30,012 nucleotides of DNA from a virus, in IMG/VR virus record IMGVR_UViG_3300044678_002033, positions 1 through 30,012 of that record; one strand, 5' to 3'. The position numbers and the translations under genes were made by a program. Under the pieces are notes generated by a model that made no database searches, had not been told where the DNA came from, and saw only the letters and a program-made list of their open reading frames with translations. This document shows positions 19,615 through 27,535 of the stretch, one piece after another; position 1 is the first letter of the stretch; the number at the start of each line of letters is the position of its first letter.

Positions 19615-22600
19615 TTACCCTCTGATTTCAACGACCCCTGGGCCAGCCTGCTTTTCGATCGCGTCGATGACGCCTTGCAGCAAATCCGACTGCTTCTGGA
19701 GTTCGACGAGGTTGACGTCCTTGTTGGGATCGTCGCCGCGCAGAAGCCTGTTCAGTTCCCTGCTGCCCTCGACGGTCTGCGTGTCGGCGACGTTGAGCGC
19801 CGCCCTCGACGGCCCCTGGAGGGCGGCGTTGAGTCGCTCGTCGCGGAAGCCGGCGAGCAGCGGGGCGACTTGCTGGGCCTGCTGCTCGGCGAGGCGGTTG
19901 AGGGCGGCGTTGCGGCCTGCCTCGTCAACGACAATTCTCTTCCCGAGGATGTCTCTACTGAACGCCTCGTTGATCGCCGCCGCGTCCTGCGTAACCTGTT
20001 CGACGGCGCGTTGCACTGGTGTCATCGCAAGGTCGCGCCCTCGCGCAGCCAGCTCTTCCTGCCGACGAACGCGAGTGTCTGCGTCCCTCGCGGCGGCTAC
20101 CGCCGGGTCTTGGTTGACGACGCGGGATCGTATTGCAGACCTTTCCTCGATCAGCGCTCGCCGCTGCTCCTCGGAAATCAGGCCGACGGTGTTGAGCAGC
20201 CTGTCAATCTCGGCGACTCGGGCGGCATCCCGCTGCATCTGGCTGCCCTGCGTGTTGCCACCGGATGCCACCTCCCTGTTGAACCGCTCCTGCGCCAGCG
20301 CGATTTCTTTCTCGACCCGTGCGTTTGATTCCTGCTGCCGGCGAAGGCTCTCCTCTGTAGCCCTTCGCTCCTGCACGCTTCGCGGAGTGCTCACGCCAAG
20401 GTCGGCGCGGCGAGCCTGGTCGGCGTCGGACTGTGATTGCTGTAGGTTCTGCTGCGCCTCCTGGCGGGCGCGGTCAAGGACTTCGGCGAACCGCTCGACG
20501 GCGACCGTTGCAGCCGACAGGGCGGTAACTTCCTGCTCCCTGACGGCAAACATCGCACGAGCACGCTCGATGTCTTGCTGCGCAAGCGACGCCAGGAGGT
20601 CGAAAAGCCCTTGGTCGATGCGGTTTGCTGCAAGGTCGTCCTGGGCGCGTTTCAGCGATCGCAGGCCGTCTGCGAGGAGATCGGCAGCCGGCGAGAGATT
20701 GAGTTCAAGCTGCCTCGCGCCAGCGACTCCAGCCTTCTGGGCGTCAGCAATCGTCCTCTGCGACCCTTCCAGCGACCTCGCCAAGTCGTCAGCCGACTCG
20801 AAGATTCCGACGACCGCCGCATCGACGGCCCTGCGGACAGGGTCTTCGAGGGATGCAATGAGTTGCTGGAGTTGAACTGCTAGGGCGTTGTCGCCACGCG
20901 CTCGCGCTTCGCCCCGCGCTCGCACCAGCACGCTTTGCATCTCGTCTGGCGTTCTCGCTCGCTGCAACTGTGCCTGGATTTGCAGCCTGCGGCGCTCGCC
21001 TTCATCGAATGCCTCTCGCCTAGCCTCTTGTTCGGCGCCGGGGACGAGGTCTGGGCCACCGGCTCGCCTAGCAGCACGATTGCGGGCCTGCCGAAACGCT
21101 TCGTCGGCAGCGGCAGCGGCTCGCTCGGGAGTCAGTTCAGGTTGACGCCTGACACGTCCCTCCTCCTCGGCAAGCCGCCGCCGCGCGTCAGCCAACTGAC
21201 GCTGCGCCGCAATCGACTCGTCTCGCGTCGACGCTCTGGCGAGCCTGTTTTGCGCGACGTTGACGTCGGCCCTGGCAGCAAACACGCCTTCGTCGAGAGC
21301 AAGAAGGCGAGACTCGCGGAGTTCCCGCTGCTTGTCGGCGATGGCCTCGATTTCGTTTCGGAACGCTCTGGCTTCAGCCGCGGGGCCGGAAAATGCCCTC
21401 CTGGCGATAGAGTCACCGAGAGACGCGAACGCCTGCGCCAGTTCCTCGACGAGTGACTTCTGCCTCGCAAGCGCGTCGTTCAGCGCTTGCACCTGATCTT
21501 CAGTCGTCCGGCCGTTGTTGTACCACTTGATCAGAGAGGCGACCAACTGCGCGCCGATCGCCGTGCTGATGCCAACGATCAGGCCCGTTGTACCTCCGAT
21601 GATGAAGCCGAGTTGCGAGATGTTGTTGCCCGCGGCGCGGATTCGCTGGTCAAGGCCGCCCGTCACACTGAAGAAGTCGTCGACGGCGAAGGCAGCCTGC
21701 TGGATAGCGAGGCCAGCGTTCCCGAACCCTCCTCGGGCTACGTCTCCAACCCGTTGCAGTTGCTCCGAAAGTCGCCGCGGGTTGACGCCGAGAACGGCCG
21801 CGGCCAGCCTCGCCACCTCTTCGCGAGCCGCGACGATTGCCCTGCGGCCGGCTTCGGTGCTGATTGTGCCGTCCCTGAACGCCCTTGAGGCGACGGTTCG
21901 GTACTGTTCCATCGCTGCCAAGAGCGGGCCTCTCGCCTCGCCAGCAACGCCTGCAATTCTGTTTTGCAGGAACTCGAACTCTCCTGCGATGCCGCGCAGT
22001 GCTCGCTCGTCGATGCCGAGTCCGAGGCCGGCAGCGCCGGCGCCGCCAAACTGCTGCGAGAAGTTGCTGGCAATGCTCCCGCGGTTTGCGAGTGCTTCGC
22101 TGATTGCTCGCGTCTCTTGCCGCACTCGCTGCAAATCGTCGACCGTCGGCTGTAGGCCAGCGCGGCGAAGGTTGTTCCACCGCGTCGTGAGGTTGTCGAC
22201 CGTCGGGCCGAGTTCGTCGGCGACGCCGGGCAGTTCCTGGAGTTGGTTGCGGACGGCATTGATTTCACCGCCGACGCGGCCAAGGAATTGCTGCTGGGGG
22301 TTGACGCGAGACACTGCACCTTGGTTTGAGATGAGGTTCGACTCGCGCTGATCGACGTTGAGGAACCTAGACGCTGCTTCGGCGCGCCGCTGGGCGTCGG
22401 CGCGTGCCGCGGCCGTTGCCTCGTCAAGCCTCTCAAGTTCGCTGTTTGCATCCCTGACAGATTGTTCAAGCCTGTCGATGGCGTTTGTGAATGTGCCGAT
22501 TCCGGCAGCGCCGGCAGCCGCAGCATTAGACACGCTGTCAAACCGTGCCTTCTGGTCTTCGAGTTGCCTCTGCGTCTCCGCAGGCAGCGCTCGGAACTGC

Positions 22601-23646
22601 TCCTGCACGGCCCGCGCCCTCGCCAACTCCGACTCCATCGTGCGAACGACAGGGCCGAATCCGCTCGCCGAGGGCTGCTGGCGGGTCGTTAGGCCGGCGG
22701 TTGCGTCCTCAAATGCGTTCGCGTTTCGCCTGGCAGACGCCCCGCTGCGCCTGTCTCGCTCGGCGTCCGCGAATCTGTTTTGGGCTTCGGCAAGTTGCTG
22801 CGCTGCTGCCGCCGCCTGCCTGGATAGCGTGATCTCCTGCTCCAACTGATCATTGATCGCCCGCAGTCCAGCCACCTGGCGGTTGTACGCCGCCTCGGCC
22901 GCCTGCGCATCTCCATTCCGCGTGACGCGGATGCGCTCGAGCGTGGACAGGAGATTCTCTGCCTCCTGGGCTGCCTGCCGCTGCTGGCCGACGAGGGCCG
23001 CGACGCCGCTGCCGCGAATCTGCTCCGGCGACAATGCCGCTGCCTGCTGCTGGAGGGCGGCGGCGCGGGACGTCTGCTGGAGGAAGCCAGGGCGCTGGAA
23101 GCGGAGTTCTTGACCAGTGGCGAGGCCCGCGGTCGCCTGGCCCGCCTCGCGGAGGCGGCTCGCGGCCTGCGTGACGCGATTGATACGCGCCTCAAGGTTG
23201 GCGAAGTCTCGCTCGCTTACCCTGGCGCCGTTGCCGATGGAGGCGCGAAGCTGCTCGGCTGCCTTCTGCGCCGACTCGAGCGCCGGGGCGAAGTTTCGCT
23301 GCACCTGGGTCGACAAGCTGGCGAAGTCCTTCGCGGCTTGCGAGACGGGCTTGGCAATCCGCTCGGCGGCCTCGGCAAACTGCCGGATCGCCTGCACTTC
23401 CTGCTGGTTGACGAGCTTGAGATTCTGGCCGACGCCGACCTTGAGCGCTCGCTGCAACTTTTGCAGCGGCGTCAGGATGTTGTCGAACTCACGACCCGCG
23501 CGGCTAGTGGCACCGGAGATGGTGCTCTGAATCTTCCGCGCGAACTGCGTGACGTCCTTGGCGCCGGCGTTTAGCCCTCGCGACAGACCCTTGGAGTCTG
23601 CCGTGAGGATCGCCGAGATTTTGCCAAGGTAGCCGCGTCCAGCCAT
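19615..23646 (-). CDS. Tape measure protein
   Basis: At 1343 residues this is by far the largest gene. The sequence is dominated by long Ala/Arg/Gln/Glu-rich helices and coiled coils (for example AQRQAAQEAENLLSTLERI-like stretches) with a hydrophobic segment near residues 677-702 (LGFIIGGTTGLIVGISTAIG), as usual for tape measure proteins of siphophages. It follows directly the frameshifted tail assembly chaperones, the standard order. These proteins set tail length and pass through the membrane during DNA ejection. Using the common rule of about 0.15 nm per residue, the tail would be near 200 nm. The start ATG at 23646 has AAGGAT upstream inside a possible small hairpin. No lysozyme or peptidase domain was noticed. 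Confidence 0.92.
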   Translation of the reverse strand: MAGRGYLGKISAILTADSKGLSRGLNAGAKDVTQFARKIQSTISGATSRAGREFDNILTPLQKLQRALKVGVGQNLKLVNQQEVQAIRQFAEAAERIAKPVSQAAKDFASLSTQVQRNFAPALESAQKAAEQLRASIGNGARVSERDFANLEARINRVTQAASRLREAGQATAGLATGQELRFQRPGFLQQTSRAAALQQQAAALSPEQIRGSGVAALVGQQRQAAQEAENLLSTLERIRVTRNGDAQAAEAAYNRQVAGLRAINDQLEQEITLSRQAAAAAQQLAEAQNRFADAERDRRSGASARRNANAFEDATAGLTTRQQPSASGFGPVVRTMESELARARAVQEQFRALPAETQRQLEDQKARFDSVSNAAAAGAAGIGTFTNAIDRLEQSVRDANSELERLDEATAAARADAQRRAEAASRFLNVDQRESNLISNQGAVSRVNPQQQFLGRVGGEINAVRNQLQELPGVADELGPTVDNLTTRWNNLRRAGLQPTVDDLQRVRQETRAISEALANRGSIASNFSQQFGGAGAAGLGLGIDERALRGIAGEFEFLQNRIAGVAGEARGPLLAAMEQYRTVASRAFRDGTISTEAGRRAIVAAREEVARLAAAVLGVNPRRLSEQLQRVGDVARGGFGNAGLAIQQAAFAVDDFFSVTGGLDQRIRAAGNNISQLGFIIGGTTGLIVGISTAIGAQLVASLIKWYNNGRTTEDQVQALNDALARQKSLVEELAQAFASLGDSIARRAFSGPAAEARAFRNEIEAIADKQRELRESRLLALDEGVFAARADVNVAQNRLARASTRDESIAAQRQLADARRRLAEEEGRVRRQPELTPERAAAAADEAFRQARNRAARRAGGPDLVPGAEQEARREAFDEGERRRLQIQAQLQRARTPDEMQSVLVRARGEARARGDNALAVQLQQLIASLEDPVRRAVDAAVVGIFESADDLARSLEGSQRTIADAQKAGVAGARQLELNLSPAADLLADGLRSLKRAQDDLAANRIDQGLFDLLASLAQQDIERARAMFAVREQEVTALSAATVAVERFAEVLDRARQEAQQNLQQSQSDADQARRADLGVSTPRSVQERRATEESLRRQQESNARVEKEIALAQERFNREVASGGNTQGSQMQRDAARVAEIDRLLNTVGLISEEQRRALIEERSAIRSRVVNQDPAVAAARDADTRVRRQEELAARGRDLAMTPVQRAVEQVTQDAAAINEAFSRDILGKRIVVDEAGRNAALNRLAEQQAQQVAPLLAGFRDERLNAALQGPSRAALNVADTQTVEGSRELNRLLRGDDPNKDVNLVELQKQSDLLQGVIDAIEKQAGPGVVEIRG

Positions 23647-23649
23647 CGT

Positions 23650-23661
23650 CTCATCCTTGAG
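23650..23661 (-). promoter_or_regulatory. Candidate CsrA-like site in the tape measure leader
   Basis: On the minus strand CTC (23661-23659) and GAG (23652-23650) can close a three-pair stem around AAGGAT. The core CAAGGATG matches the known CsrA consensus core CARGGAUG and overlaps the Shine-Dalgarno of the tape measure gene. The stem is short, so the call rests mostly on the sequence match. Confidence 0.3.
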
Positions 23662-24291
23662 GCTTCTGCAACTTCATCAGTTCCGCAAGCATCGCGTCCT
23701 GCGACTGCTTCGGCCGCTTCGACGCTGGGATGAACACTTCTTCGTCAGGAACCCGCTTGTAGTTGCCCGACGCCGCCATGATCGTCCGGCATATCCTGGC
23801 AGTCTGTTGCCAACTGTTCTCCAGCGGCCACCGCTGCTGGTAGGCGTACCACTCTGACAATTCCTGCGAATCGACCGTCTCGAGAAGCTCTTTGACCGAC
23901 CGACCTAGCGCCAGCGCTAGGTCGAAGTAGAACCTTCGCTCGGGGCGGTCGGTGAATCGTTTCCCAGCGCTTCCACGGCCGCGTCGGTGAAGGCGTTGTG
24001 CTGCCACGCCTTGTCGAAGAGACGGTTGATCACGACGCTCGACTTGCCGCCGAGGGCGTCGATGTCGGCGTCGCCGAACAACCGCTCGCCCGACTCGTCG
24101 GCCAGCGTCAGGACGAGGAAGCGAACGCGGAACGCCTTCATCTTCTGCTCGCTGTAGGCTTCCTCGAACTTGTCGCGTTCGGTGCCGCTGATCGTGCGGA
24201 TGTAGACGTCACCGCCCCACTCCGGGACCGGGACTGCCTCGGACAACTTCACATCCTTCGCCGCCAGAATCTTCGCCTTGCTCAACGCCAT
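23651..24291 (-). CDS. Tail assembly chaperone fusion made by -1 ribosomal frameshift (G-T type, 213 aa)
   Basis: The upstream frame (24291 to the slip site) is read to codon 111, then the ribosome slips back one base at G GGA AAC (23965-23959) and continues in the frame ending at 23651, giving 111 + 102 residues. The T-part contains FYFDLALALGRSVKELLETV and ELSEWYAYQQRWPLENSW, the usual signature of the second half of tail chaperones (a LALxLGxxVxELL helix, then ExxEWxAY). These fusions bind tape measure protein and recruit tail tube subunits, but are absent from the virion. A separate start for the T-frame at 24007 is possible but would begin with a basic shadow sequence. Position directly before the tape measure gene is classical. 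Confidence 0.8.
23917..24291 (-). CDS. Tail assembly chaperone, short (G-like) product (124 aa)
   Basis: ATG at 24291 with AAGGA upstream encodes MALSKAKILAAKDVKLSEAV, then PVPEWGGDVYIRTISGTERD and KFEEAYSEQK. The EWGG-x-VYIR-x-x-x-G-x-ERDxFE segment is typical of phage tail assembly chaperones. It ends in the zero frame after EGSTST. Most ribosomes should produce this form, with a minority shifting into the longer fusion, as in lambda G and GT. It is transcribed with the tail tube genes four bases upstream. Confidence 0.82.
   Translation of the reverse strand: MALSKAKILAAKDVKLSEAVPVPEWGGDVYIRTISGTERDKFEEAYSEQKMKAFRVRFLVLTLADESGERLFGDADIDALGGKSSVVINRLFDKAWQHNAFTDAAVEALGNDSPTAPSEGSTST
23959..23965 (-). 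promoter_or_regulatory. Programmed -1 ribosomal frameshift slippery heptamer GGGAAAC
   Basis: The zero-frame reading is CTG GGA AAC, which gives the X XXY YYZ heptamer G GGA AAC. Slipping by one base gives GGG AAA, which enters the T-frame without a stop in between. The lambda G/GT site is G GGA AAG, so this is nearly identical. The zero frame ends about 40 bases downstream, at 23917. Confidence 0.85.
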
Positions 24292-24294
24292 GAA

Positions 24295-24678
24295 TCAGGT
24301 TCCTTGGTAGTCCGTAACCTTGAAGTTCGCAGTCCCTCGCACCAACTCCCCGACACGAGCCTCCATGTTGGCCGACTCGAGAATTGCTCGTCGCGTCACG
24401 CTCCATCGCGGCGACGAAAACGTCAGTTGGCCGATGCCCCTGACGAGACTCTGAATGTCCCCTGTGTCTCCAGTTGCAATGAAGTCCAGGGAGATACTCC
24501 CGCCAGACCACTCGCCCGTCGGGACGAGGACGGCGTAGCCAGATGGGTCGCTCGGGGACGTCATGTTGACGACCTCCGCGACCGGCGTCTCGACGCCGAT
24601 GCCGACGACGGCCCCAGCAAAGTTGCCGCGGGAGCCAGCGAACGTGAATGTTGCCCCTTGGGCCGCGAATCCCGCCAT
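24295..24678 (-). CDS. Tail tube protein paralogue 2 (127 aa)
   Basis: The product starts MAGFAAQGATFTFAGSRGNF and is strand-rich to the end (EWSGGSISLDFIATGDTGDI, then EARVGELVRGTANFKVTDYQ). It shares its opening pattern MAG-x-x-AQG-x-TF-x-F-x-GS and its terminal G-x-L-V-x-G-x-A-x-F-x-V with the adjacent upstream protein, so the two arose by tandem duplication. The location between the tail terminator and chaperones is the tail tube slot. Either copy may be the main tube subunit. There is no clear Shine-Dalgarno at ATG 24678, so translation may depend on the preceding gene, whose stop is three bases away. Confidence 0.7.
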   Translation of the reverse strand: MAGFAAQGATFTFAGSRGNFAGAVVGIGVETPVAEVVNMTSPSDPSGYAVLVPTGEWSGGSISLDFIATGDTGDIQSLVRGIGQLTFSSPRWSVTRRAILESANMEARVGELVRGTANFKVTDYQGT

Positions 24679-24681
24679 CGC

Positions 24682-25017
24682 TTACGCGACTCGGAACGTC
24701 GCACTCCCGGAGACGAGGGCGCCGACAGAACCGCCGATCGAAGACGACGCGATGGTCGCGTTGCCGCTGAACGAGATCGGGCCGGAGATCGACATGGAGC
24801 CGGACACGCCGGCCGTGAGGATGTTCGTGGAGATGTAGTCGATCTGCACCTCGCGGTCGGTCGCGAAGCCACCGACGTACTCCCGACGGCCGTTCGGGGC
24901 GATGCCCAGGTGGCTGCCGTCGATGAGGTCTTGGGTGTCATTGACCTGAACCGAGGTGACCGTGAGGTTGGACCCGCCGAACGAGAACGTGAGTCCCTGT
25001 GCCGAAACGCCTGCCAT
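24682..25017 (-). CDS. Tail tube protein paralogue 1 (111 aa)
   Basis: ATG at 25017 follows a strong AAGGAGG. The product reads MAGVSAQGLTFSFGGSNLTV, SVQVNDTQDLIDGSHLG, then EVQIDYISTNILTAGVSGSM and GGSVGALVSGSATFRVA. Strand content, size and the GS-x-LTVTSVQVNDTQDLID segment fit a phage tail tube monomer. It precedes a similar, slightly longer copy. A hairpin around its Shine-Dalgarno with the loop AAGGAG suggests regulation. The 12-base element CTACAGGTCAAG lies about 25 bases upstream and recurs before the two-HTH gene. Confidence 0.75.
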   Translation of the reverse strand: MAGVSAQGLTFSFGGSNLTVTSVQVNDTQDLIDGSHLGIAPNGRREYVGGFATDREVQIDYISTNILTAGVSGSMSISGPISFSGNATIASSSIGGSVGALVSGSATFRVA

Positions 25018-25022
25018 GAGTC

Positions 25023-25036
25023 GCGCCTCCTTGCGC
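25023..25036 (-). promoter_or_regulatory. Leader hairpin with AAGGAG in a six-base loop before the tail tube gene
   Basis: GCGC (25036-25033) and GCGC (25026-25023) form a four-pair stem around AAGGAG (25032-25027) on the minus strand. The loop is the Shine-Dalgarno of the tail tube gene at 25017. It is the same loop as in the csrA leader. CsrA binding is inferred. Confidence 0.4.
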
Positions 25037-25056
25037 CAGTGTCTTGACCTGTAGGG

Positions 25057-25482
25057 TTACGAGGCGGCCTCTTGCCACCTGATCTGATACAGTTGCCTGA
25101 CCTCGTAAGCCGGCGGGAGTTGTGCTCCGACGGCCGTAGGATCGAGGAAATCGTCAGTTTCGCTGACGAGCCTCATATCACTGATTGTAACCCCCATCGC
25201 GCTGCCGGTGTTGCCATCCAGAGCAAGCCGGACCTCGTCTCCCAACTCCCTGGCGGCGTCGTGGGTGAGCGCCCAGGAGGCGATCTGGATCGACAGGAGG
25301 GGCATGAACATCGGCCCGGTCAGGCTGGCCTCGCGGATGATGTTCTGCCGCTTGTAGACAATGAATGGGAACCCGGCCGACTTCGGCACGGCGATCGGAT
25401 AGACGTTGAAACCGACGAGTCGGGCGACCGCCGGGACGCTCGTCAGCCGGTAGTAGACGTAGTCCTCGGGCTTGATGATCAC
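25057..25482 (-). CDS. Tail terminator/tail completion protein
   Basis: The 141-residue product contains MIIKPEDYVYYRLTSVPAVA, the segment VYPIAVPKSAGFPFIVYKR, then LLSIQIASWALTHDAARELG and DEVRLAL. The order 'xxIYPxxxPxxxxxPxIVYxR ... IxIxxxAxxxxxAxxLxDxVRxAL' is typical of DUF3168-type tail completion proteins, which cap the tail and join it to the head. Position between gp10-like and tail tube genes is standard. Its ATG overlaps the stop of the gp10-like gene by four bases. Confidence 0.85.
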   Translation of the reverse strand: MIIKPEDYVYYRLTSVPAVARLVGFNVYPIAVPKSAGFPFIVYKRQNIIREASLTGPMFMPLLSIQIASWALTHDAARELGDEVRLALDGNTGSAMGVTISDMRLVSETDDFLDPTAVGAQLPPAYEVRQLYQIRWQEAAS

Positions 25483-26225
25483 CGGAGTTCCTCGATGTAG
25501 GTCTTCATGTTGGCGATGAGGGACGCCAGGACGGCCGAGGAGTTCTCGGAGATCGTCTTCTGCATCAGGCTCTGGGCTGGCATGAAGCGGATTGTCTCAC
25601 CCGGCTTCAGCGCGACGGGGTGCATCTCGCCTGGGGCGTCCGACCCGAAGTCGTGCGGGTAGCCGACGCCCATCTTGGCCTGTCGCGTCCGCTCCTTCTT
25701 CGACCCCATGAGGAAGTAGTATCCTCGGCCCATGCTCGCGAACTGCTCGTTGTTGAACGTGCCGGCCCGATTCATCTTCCCGTTGATCATCTGATGGACG
25801 TTGACATAGGTGCGGCGTCCCTGCGTGCCAGGCTTTCTTGCGCCGGTCCCGAACTCCACCAACCAGGCATGATTCCCGCTCCCTAGTTCAGGGTCGGCAC
25901 CGACAGGGCCGGTGACTCGCGGGCCTGTGACGGCGACCGTCGCGCCCTCGTACTGCCTGGTTTCCGTCCTGATCGACTTATTCAGGTTGTCGGTGACGTT
26001 GTTGATCTTGGCCTTGTAGCCCTTCTTGATGATCTCCGACGCCTTCTTGACGGCCTTGGCGCGAAGCTGGCCTGGGTCGCGCTGCGCCCGTAGGGCCATC
26101 AACTCCAGTTCCTTGGCGACCTCGCGGGCGCCGGCCGTCTGGATGCTGACGAACCCTTCGACGATCTGCTTGGCAGACTGCCCGCCGAAGTCACGCGGCT
26201 GCGTTGCGTCGATGAGTACCGCCAT
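25479..26225 (-). CDS. HK97 gp10-like head-tail/tail component (248 aa)
   Basis: ATG at 26225 shares a base with the TGA of the head closure gene. Middle segments include KKASEIIKKGYKAKINNVTD and AWLVEFGTGARKPGTQGRR, then HPVALKPGETIRFMPAQSLM. The LVEFGT motif followed by a Pro-rich PxPF-like substitute and helical end resembles HK97 gp10 / neck-tail proteins, with an insertion that makes it larger than the usual 130-180 residues. The function is assembly at the head-tail junction. The longer open frame upstream is a shadow. Confidence 0.75.
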   Translation of the reverse strand: MAVLIDATQPRDFGGQSAKQIVEGFVSIQTAGAREVAKELELMALRAQRDPGQLRAKAVKKASEIIKKGYKAKINNVTDNLNKSIRTETRQYEGATVAVTGPRVTGPVGADPELGSGNHAWLVEFGTGARKPGTQGRRTYVNVHQMINGKMNRAGTFNNEQFASMGRGYYFLMGSKKERTRQAKMGVGYPHDFGSDAPGEMHPVALKPGETIRFMPAQSLMQKTISENSSAVLASLIANMKTYIEELR

Positions 26226-26542
26226 CACTGCACCTCGCGGGCCAGGATTTCCAGGGCCGTGCGGTTGTCGCGCTCGACGACCGCTGCAATCTCCATGGTA
26301 CGGCCTCGCCAGACGAGGCGGTTGAGATGCGTGACGTCGGCACGGTAGCGGATGCGGATGCGGTGGGTCGCGATGACGTTGGCCTGCTGGGCCTGGAGGA
26401 TGTCCCGGCTCGAGAGGCCGCTGACGCTCGCCCACACCGTGGCGACGGTGGTGTCCCAGTCCATGACCGTCTCGCCGGAGGGCTTACGCACCTCCGTCTG
26501 GGACTTGATCGCGACCCGCTCACGCATGGTCCCGATGATCAT
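26225..26542 (-). CDS. Head closure (head-tail joining) protein
   Basis: The 105-residue product starts MIIGTMRERVAIKSQTEVRK, with GETVMDWDTTVATVWASVSG and LSSRDILQAQQANVIATHRI, then IRYRADVTHLNRLVWRGRTM. The MRERVxIxxxTxxxxxxGxxxxxWxxxxxVWAxV pattern is the signature of the SPP1 gp16-type head closure family (head-tail adaptor). It seals the connector after DNA packaging. ATG overlaps the previous stop (ATGA). Confidence 0.85.
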   Translation of the reverse strand: MIIGTMRERVAIKSQTEVRKPSGETVMDWDTTVATVWASVSGLSSRDILQAQQANVIATHRIRIRYRADVTHLNRLVWRGRTMEIAAVVERDNRTALEILAREVQ

Positions 26543-27045
26543 GTAACCGTGCCTTCGCCGATGAACAGGACTTCGTAGGTACAGGAGCCGGAGGCGGCCG
26601 AGAAACGGGCGGCGGAAGCAGACGCCGAAGCAGTCACGCTGACGCCGTTGTCCGTCGGGGCAGAAAACAAGTAGCACCCGCCGGGCGATAGCGTGAGCGA
26701 CATGTTGATCGGCAGGCCAGCGAACGCGCCAAGCCCCGAAACGCCGCCGATCCGAAGGTCTTGCGTTGTGCTCGTGTTCTTCACATAGACCAGCTTGATC
26801 TGCGTGAACGCCACCGTGACCGCGGCGCCGTCGCGTGTGTCGGCGAGACTCCAAAGCGTCAGGTCGTCGTTCGACGTCGTCGCCGTCCGCGCGTCGCTCC
26901 ACACCACCTGCGATTGATTGGCTCCGGTGCCGTCGGTGAGTCGGATCGCGTAGTTTGCCGGCGTGGCTCGCAGCGTCCGCGACAGGTCACCGCTGGACGT
27001 CTCGTGGGCAAGGATGGAGAGGGCGATCTGGGCGGTGAGTGCCAT
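26539..27045 (-). CDS. Beta-rich virion protein, member of the repeated family (168 aa)
   Basis: ATG at 27045 gives MALTAQIALSILAHETSSGD, QSQVVWSDARTATTSND, FTQIKLVYVKNTSTTQDLRI, LSLTPGG-like LTLSPGGCYLFSAPTDNG and YEVLFIGEG. These features align with the protein encoded at 27050-27535: VWSDxRT, IKLxxxKNxSTT, PGG/EGGxxxLS/FSxP and YEVxFxG. It is a tandem paralogue. This layout, between connector and head closure genes, is unusual for head proteins and suggests a small decoration or tail fibre component. No known family is recognised. Confidence 0.65.
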   Translation of the reverse strand: MALTAQIALSILAHETSSGDLSRTLRATPANYAIRLTDGTGANQSQVVWSDARTATTSNDDLTLWSLADTRDGAAVTVAFTQIKLVYVKNTSTTQDLRIGGVSGLGAFAGLPINMSLTLSPGGCYLFSAPTDNGVSVTASASASAARFSAASGSCTYEVLFIGEGTVT

Positions 27046-27049
27046 TCGG

Positions 27050-27535
27050 TCAAGTCCCCATGACGTAGATTTCGTAGTTCTGGCCCGTCGTCCCGCCGAC
27101 GCGGAGGATGCTGCCGCCGCTCGTCGTGGCGAAGCCGGCCGAGTTCGGACAAGACAGCATGAACGCACCGCCCTCGCGGATCGGGTAGCCGCGGATCGTC
27201 AATGCACCGAGGTTGATCATCGGCGAGAAGTTCCATGCCGACGCATCCTGACGGAAGACGCTGAACTGGCTCCCAGTCCACCCGGCCGACAGGGCAATCT
27301 GGTTCGTCGTCGACAGGTTTTTGAGGCAGAGCAACTTCACCGTGCCGATGCCGATCGCCGAGAAGTCGACCTCGTCGAAGCCCGACTCAAAGGTGCGGCG
27401 GTCGCTCCAGACCTTCGTGCAGTCACCGACGTCGAAGAAGAACGTCAGCGGGTGGTCGGCGATCTCCGTCGTCAGGCCGTTCGCGAACTGCGAACGTGCC
27501 TGCACCTTTGCCTGCACCTGGGCCTGGAGGCTCAT
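27050..27535 (-). CDS. Beta-rich virion protein, paired paralogue (161 aa)
   Basis: ATG at 27535 overlaps the TGA of the connector gene. The N-terminus is a helical Gln/Ala repeat (SLQAQVQAKVQARSQ), then KVWSDRRTFESGFDE, GTVKLLCLKNLSTTNQIALS, REGGAFMLSCPNSAGF and NYEIYVMGT. The aligned blocks shared with 26539-27045 show common descent with strong divergence. The fold is predicted all-beta after the N-terminal helix. A capsid- or tail-decorating role is inferred from composition and position. Confidence 0.65.
   Translation of the reverse strand: MSLQAQVQAKVQARSQFANGLTTEIADHPLTFFFDVGDCTKVWSDRRTFESGFDEVDFSAIGIGTVKLLCLKNLSTTNQIALSAGWTGSQFSVFRQDASAWNFSPMINLGALTIRGYPIREGGAFMLSCPNSAGFATTSGGSILRVGGTTGQNYEIYVMGT

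Noticed and set aside
19667-20875. Plus-strand frame opposite the tape measure gene, rich in Ser/Cys/Arg
   Set aside because: Shadow of Ala/Arg/Gln coiled-coil coding sequence; no known pattern.
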